NCBI GenBank assembly: GCA_031272575.1
Contig: JAISTO010000029.1
Coordinates: 1-6,945, forward strand
From: Treponema sp.
GTDB taxonomy: Bacteria > Spirochaetota > Spirochaetia > Treponematales > Breznakiellaceae
Direction of reading: 5' to 3'
DNA length: 6,945 nt
Below the pieces are notes generated by a model. That model did no database searches, had not been told where the DNA came from, and worked only from the letters and a program-made list of their open reading frames with translations. Position numbers and translations under genes: made by a program. This document shows, piece after piece, positions 4,241-6,945 of this stretch (positions are counted from its first letter, which is position 1; each line of letters begins with the position of its first letter).

Positions 4241-5737
4241 CTGCCAGAACCCCTTCCAGCCTGCCGGATGCTCTATGGGGCAGCGGGCGGTGTACGCGGC
4301 GGCGATGTCCAGCAGGCGCTCCTCGGCGAAGGCCCGCCCCAGCAACTGCACACCCACGGGGAGGCCCCCTTCGACCGAGGCCGGGAACGAGAGCGCGGGC
4401 AGGCCCGCGAGGTTCGCGCAGCAGGTGTAGAGGTCGGCCGCTTTTTGCATAAAGGGTGACAGGGCTGAAGGCCCTCTGCCGAAGGCCCTGGTGGGGAAGA
4501 CCGGCAGCAGGATCGCCGCGCAGGGGGGCGGGGCGCTGTCCGTGTAATCCGCGTCCCCCAGGAGCGCCTCGAAACTGGCACGGATGCCCGCGCGGATACG
4601 CTGGGCCCGCAGGTAGAAGCGATCCTGAAAGCCGGAGCGCAAAACAAAGGCCCCCAGCAGTATGCGCAGTTTCACCTCCGGGCCGAAGCCCGCCTCCCGC
4701 GCCTTGTCGACCAGTTCGTCCGGGTTCTCGGCCCAGTCCGGCCGCTTGCCGTAGCGGACTCCGTCGAAGCGGGCCAGGTTCGCGGAGGCCTCCGCGGTCG
4801 CTATCGTGTAGTACGCGGGCACCCCGTACTTCAAACTGGGGACCTGCACCTCGCGCAGGGTGTAGCCCAGTTCCGCGAGGCCCGCCTTCGCCTTTTCGAA
4901 GCCCTCCCGGACCTCCGGCTCCAGTTGCGCGGCCTCCGCCGCCTCCGCAAGCGCGGATGCATCCGCGCCCGCCCCAGAGCCCCGCGCGGCGGATGCCACC
5001 GCCGCGGCCACCGCCTCCGGCGACAGCACCCCGATGACCCCCTTGCCGGCGCTCTCGCGCGTGGCAGCTGCCCCGGCAGGCGCCTCGTGTGAGGTCTGGT
5101 CCATGGGGTCCGCGCCGCGCATGGCCTGGAAAACCGCGCGGCAGCGCTCCACCGAGTCCGCCAGCACGCCGATCCCCTCGAGGCTCGACGCGTAGGCCAC
5201 AAGCCCGCAGCGGGACACGGCCCCGTAAGTCGGCTTCAGGCCCACCACGCCGCAGAAGGCCGCGGGCTGGCGTATGGAGCCGCCGGTGTCGGAGCCCAGC
5301 GCGAAGGGCACTATCCCCGCGGCCACCGCCGCCGCCGAGCCGCCGGAGGAACCCCCGGGCACGCGCACGGTATCCCACGGGTTATTGGTGACCTTTATGC
5401 CGGAGTTGTCCGTGGAAGAGCCCATGCCGAATTCATCCAGATTGGTTTTACCGACCGGAAACGCCCCGTGCGCGATGATCTTTTGCACCGCGGTGGCCGT
5501 GTAGGGGGACTCGAGCCCCGCGAGCAGTTTGGAAGCGCAGGTAAGGCGGAAGCCCCGCACCGCGATGTTGTCCTTTACCGCGAAGGGCAGCCCCGCGAGC
5601 GGGCTCTTCCCGTCTGCCGCCGCCGCCGCTTTGTTAGAGGGGGCCGTACCCGCGGGCGCGAACTCGGTGAAGGCGCCGATCCGGGCCTCCCATTCCTCCG
5701 CGTACTCTTTCCAGCCGGCCGCTAAGGTAGTCGTCAT
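4235..5737 (-). CDS. gatA: Asp-tRNA(Asn)/Glu-tRNA(Gln) amidotransferase subunit A
   Basis: This 500-residue amidase-signature protein is the glutaminase subunit of GatCAB, which converts mischarged Glu-tRNA(Gln) and/or Asp-tRNA(Asn). The catalytic triad is visible with family spacing: Lys55 (FAVKDNI), cis-Ser130 (GGSSGGSAAAVAAG) and nucleophile Ser154 (GSDTGGSIRQPAAFCGVVGLKPTYG). Other family blocks are GKTNLDEFGMGSS (96-108), EASANLARFDGVRYG (316-330), GFGPEVKLRILLGAFVL (350-366) and NLAGLPALSFPAS (442-454). It is slightly longer than usual because of an Ala-rich insertion at about 241-270 and a few extra residues near 395-408. The start ATG 5737 has AAGGAG eight bases upstream, overlapping the gatC stop; nine bases separate the two genes. 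The stop codon lies in the 8-bp repeat beside the insertion element. gatB is not adjacent and must be encoded elsewhere if the complex is functional. Confidence 0.96.
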   Translation of the reverse strand: MTTTLAAGWKEYAEEWEARIGAFTEFAPAGTAPSNKAAAAADGKSPLAGLPFAVKDNIAVRGFRLTCASKLLAGLESPYTATAVQKIIAHGAFPVGKTNLDEFGMGSSTDNSGIKVTNNPWDTVRVPGGSSGGSAAAVAAGIVPFALGSDTGGSIRQPAAFCGVVGLKPTYGAVSRCGLVAYASSLEGIGVLADSVERCRAVFQAMRGADPMDQTSHEAPAGAAATRESAGKGVIGVLSPEAVAAAVASAARGSGAGADASALAEAAEAAQLEPEVREGFEKAKAGLAELGYTLREVQVPSLKYGVPAYYTIATAEASANLARFDGVRYGKRPDWAENPDELVDKAREAGFGPEVKLRILLGAFVLRSGFQDRFYLRAQRIRAGIRASFEALLGDADYTDSAPPPCAAILLPVFPTRAFGRGPSALSPFMQKAADLYTCCANLAGLPALSFPASVEGGLPVGVQLLGRAFAEERLLDIAAAYTARCPIEHPAGWKGFWQS

Positions 5738-5746
5738 CTTTGCTCC

Positions 5747-6073
5747 TTATAGGACGTTGGGGATAAGCACGAAGCGGCCGTCCCGCTCGCCGCTTGCGGC
5801 CACGAGCGTCTCGCCCAGGCCCGAAAGCGAGAGCGCGTTGGGCGCGTCAGGGCGAAAGAAGCCGGAACCGACCGTACGCGCCACCGCGGAAATGCCCTGC
5901 TTCACGGTTTCCCCGGGCGCCCGCGGAAAGGCCTCCCGGTCCTCGTCGGCCCCCTGCATCGCGGTAAAGTAGCCGAGCATCTGCTCGAACGCGGGAAAGG
6001 CCGCGGCAAGATCGCTCTCGCTCAGCGTAATCCGCGCCAGCGCGGCCGTCTCCCGAAGGTCTTCAATTTCCAT
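5747..6073 (-). CDS. gatC: Asp-tRNA(Asn)/Glu-tRNA(Gln) amidotransferase subunit C
   Basis: This 108-residue protein fits GatC: the N-terminal 'LRETAALARITLSESDLAAAFPAFEQMLGYF' type helix pair, a variable middle, and the typical C-terminal ERDGRFVLIPNVL. GatC wraps around GatA and stabilises its contact with GatB; it has no catalytic residues of its own. It precedes gatA by nine bases, and the two are surely co-transcribed. The chosen start is ATG 6073 at the natural family N-terminus. No Shine-Dalgarno sequence is visible before it, and a promoter-like sequence ends only six bases upstream, so translation may be leaderless. Weak sequence conservation is normal for this subunit; the gatA neighbour makes the call secure. 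Confidence 0.92.
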   Translation of the reverse strand: MEIEDLRETAALARITLSESDLAAAFPAFEQMLGYFTAMQGADEDREAFPRAPGETVKQGISAVARTVGSGFFRPDAPNALSLSGLGETLVAASGERDGRFVLIPNVL

Positions 6074-6079
6074 AGAAGT

Positions 6080-6108
6080 ATGATGATGGAAAAGAGGCGA
6101 AGAGTCAA
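6080..6108 (-). promoter_or_regulatory. Possible promoter of gatCA
   Basis: On the minus strand TTGACT (6108-6103), a 17-base spacer and CATCAT (6085-6080) stand six bases before ATG 6073. The spacing would put the transcription start at or next to the start codon. The -10 match is modest. Confidence 0.4.
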
Positions 6109-6118
6109 GGGGGGGGGC

Positions 6119-6147
6119 TTCATTCTATCCTCTTTTTGCGCTATACT
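6119..6147 (+). promoter_or_regulatory. Possible promoter of the membrane protein gene
   Basis: TTCATT (6119-6124), a 17-base spacer and TATACT (6142-6147, five of six consensus bases) would start transcription near 6154, about 33 bases before ATG 6187. This argues against the upstream in-frame TTG at 6136, which would lie inside the promoter. Confidence 0.45.
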
Positions 6148-6186
6148 GTTTTTATTCTGAACCCCTTCACCGGCAGCGCCCTTAGC

Positions 6187-6867
6187 ATGAGGCGCAGAAA
6201 CGTGTGGGAGGCCGCGGACTCGGGCGTCCTCCTGTGGCGGAGAAACTTCCTTCGCTTTCTCCCCGTCTTCGTACTGCCCTTCGCGGCGGCTGCTTTTCTT
6301 GCCGTGTTTATCCCCGGCAGGGTGCATCTGTCTGCGGCGGCGGCGCTCTGGTGGCTCAAGCCGCTCTTCGAAAGGCCCCTGCTCTACACCGCGGCAAGCC
6401 GCTTCTTCACGCGGCAGGACGGCCGGTCCCCCCTGCTGAGGCCGGGCGGCTTCTTCCGCAGCCTGCCCGGGGACCTGCTCTGGCGCCGCTTCAGCCCCCT
6501 CCGGCCGGTGTTCATGCCCCTCCGGGTCCTCGAGCGGCCCCGAGGCAGGGATCTGGCCCGGCGCAAGAGGTCCCTCAAAGAAGGGGGCCTCCGCTTCGCC
6601 AGGTTCCTTTCGGCGCTCTTTGTGAGTCTCGAGGGTGGATTTTTGCTGAGCGAGTACTTCTTTTTTCATTTGAGTTTGCAACTGCTGCGGCTCGACGCTT
6701 CTTTCATCCCCGGCAGCGGGAACGGCATGCTGCTCTATATCCTCTACTGCCTTAACTATGCGCTGCTCGAGCCCCTCTTTGTCTGCATGGGATTCGCGCT
6801 CTACGTTAACAGCCGCGTCCAAACCGAGGGCTGGGACCTGCAGTTTCAGTTCCAGCATCTGTCATAA
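6187..6867 (+). CDS. Polytopic membrane protein of unknown function
   Basis: From ATG 6187 this encodes 226 residues and ends with TAA. Hydrophobic stretches suitable for membrane helices lie at about 21-44, 49-66 (weaker), 139-168 and 181-206. They are separated by a strongly basic loop (about 75-135) rich in Arg, likely cytoplasmic. The short N-terminus RRRNVWEAADSGVLLWRRN and the C-terminal YVNSRVQTEGWDLQFQF look like conserved, non-random ends. A similar 'R...EGWD' ending occurs, as far as I recall, in membrane proteins encoded near DUF4129/transglutaminase genes, but I cannot confirm a family. There is no signal peptide or enzymatic motif. The start has no clear ribosome-binding site; TTG 6136 is in frame but overlaps the predicted promoter. 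The complementary strand also has a long open frame here, judged a shadow because it is hydrophilic and low-complexity. Confidence 0.75.
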   Translation: MRRRNVWEAADSGVLLWRRNFLRFLPVFVLPFAAAAFLAVFIPGRVHLSAAAALWWLKPLFERPLLYTAASRFFTRQDGRSPLLRPGGFFRSLPGDLLWRRFSPLRPVFMPLRVLERPRGRDLARRKRSLKEGGLRFARFLSALFVSLEGGFLLSEYFFFHLSLQLLRLDASFIPGSGNGMLLYILYCLNYALLEPLFVCMGFALYVNSRVQTEGWDLQFQFQHLS

Positions 6868-6870
6868 ATG

Positions 6871-6882
6871 CCCCCCCCCCCC
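6871..6882. repeat. Homopolymer run of 12 C
   Basis: Twelve consecutive C follow an ATG (6868-6870) that comes directly after the TAA of the membrane protein gene. The frame from that ATG is open to the window end, but it has no ribosome-binding site and encodes only Pro/Gly/Arg-rich low-complexity sequence, so no gene is called. Confidence 0.8.
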
Positions 6883-6898
6883 GCAGCGGAATATTTTC

Positions 6899-6941
6899 CC
6901 GCCCGCCCGGTTCCGCGGGGGGGCCGCGGGGGGGCGGGCGG
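6899..6941. repeat. GC-rich imperfect palindrome at the window end
   Basis: CCGCCCGCCC (6899-6908) pairs with its exact complement at 6932-6941. Between them are two copies of CCGCGG (6913-6918, 6924-6929) and long G runs. It could fold into a very stable hairpin. No T-run is visible on either strand, so a terminator role is not supported. Confidence 0.55.
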
Positions 6942-6945
6942 TGGG

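Noticed and set aside
4091..4459. Plus-strand reading frame beginning with VIPRLDRGI through the element into the gatA 3' end
   Set aside because: Its first part is a translation of the palindromic repeat and the rest is antisense to gatA; no ribosome site.
6022..6858. Long minus-strand frame opposite the membrane protein gene
   Set aside because: It overlaps gatC, is Glu/Arg/Pro/Gln-rich without domain features, and mirrors the hydrophobic plus-strand protein; a shadow of high-GC coding sequence.

Overview
The window is a compact, high-GC bacterial segment with a short, AT-richer insertion in the middle. Gene content points to an anaerobe: a ferredoxin-dependent 2-oxoacid oxidoreductase, a flavin reductase, a 2-keto-3-deoxygluconate-type sugar kinase, and GatCA for indirect Gln-tRNA/Asn-tRNA synthesis. 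Some features, such as the 'VLRSGFQD' stretch of GatA and the style of the membrane protein, reminded me of spirochaetes. That is an impression from memory, not a demonstrated assignment.

Layout. Positions 1-297 (+) hold the 3' part of a HIT-family protein. Converging on it is a minus-strand operon (2397 to 318) for a 2-oxoacid:ferredoxin oxidoreductase: delta (2[4Fe-4S] ferredoxin), alpha (VorB-type) and beta (TPP-binding), joined by two 4-base stop/start overlaps. No gamma subunit is present. Upstream, on the same strand, are kdgK (4015-2969) and a flavin reductase gene (2964-2449), separated by 4 bases. Each of these two transcription units has a recognisable sigma70-like promoter.

Between kdgK and gatA lies a 165-bp MITE-like element (4068-4232). 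It has perfect 19-bp terminal inverted repeats and is flanked by an 8-bp direct repeat, TGTCAAGA. The direct repeat contains the gatA stop codon on one side and the kdgK -35 hexamer on the other. This suggests the element landed on a stop codon/promoter overlap and left both functional through target-site duplication. This is the most interesting signal in the window.

Upstream of the element are gatA (5737-4235) and gatC (6073-5747), an operon without gatB. A divergent promoter region follows (6074-6186), with back-to-back -35 boxes on either side of a 9-G run. It leads into a plus-strand polytopic membrane protein of unknown function (6187-6867). The window ends in a 12-C run and a very GC-rich imperfect palindrome.

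How the genes relate: VOR/KOR enzymes oxidatively decarboxylate branched-chain or other 2-oxoacids to acyl-CoA, passing electrons to ferredoxin. KdgK feeds sugar-acid carbon to KDPG. The flavin reductase may handle reduced flavin or oxygen/redox stress. GatCA and the HIT protein are housekeeping. I see no CRISPR array, tRNA, rRNA, toxin-antitoxin pair or defence system.
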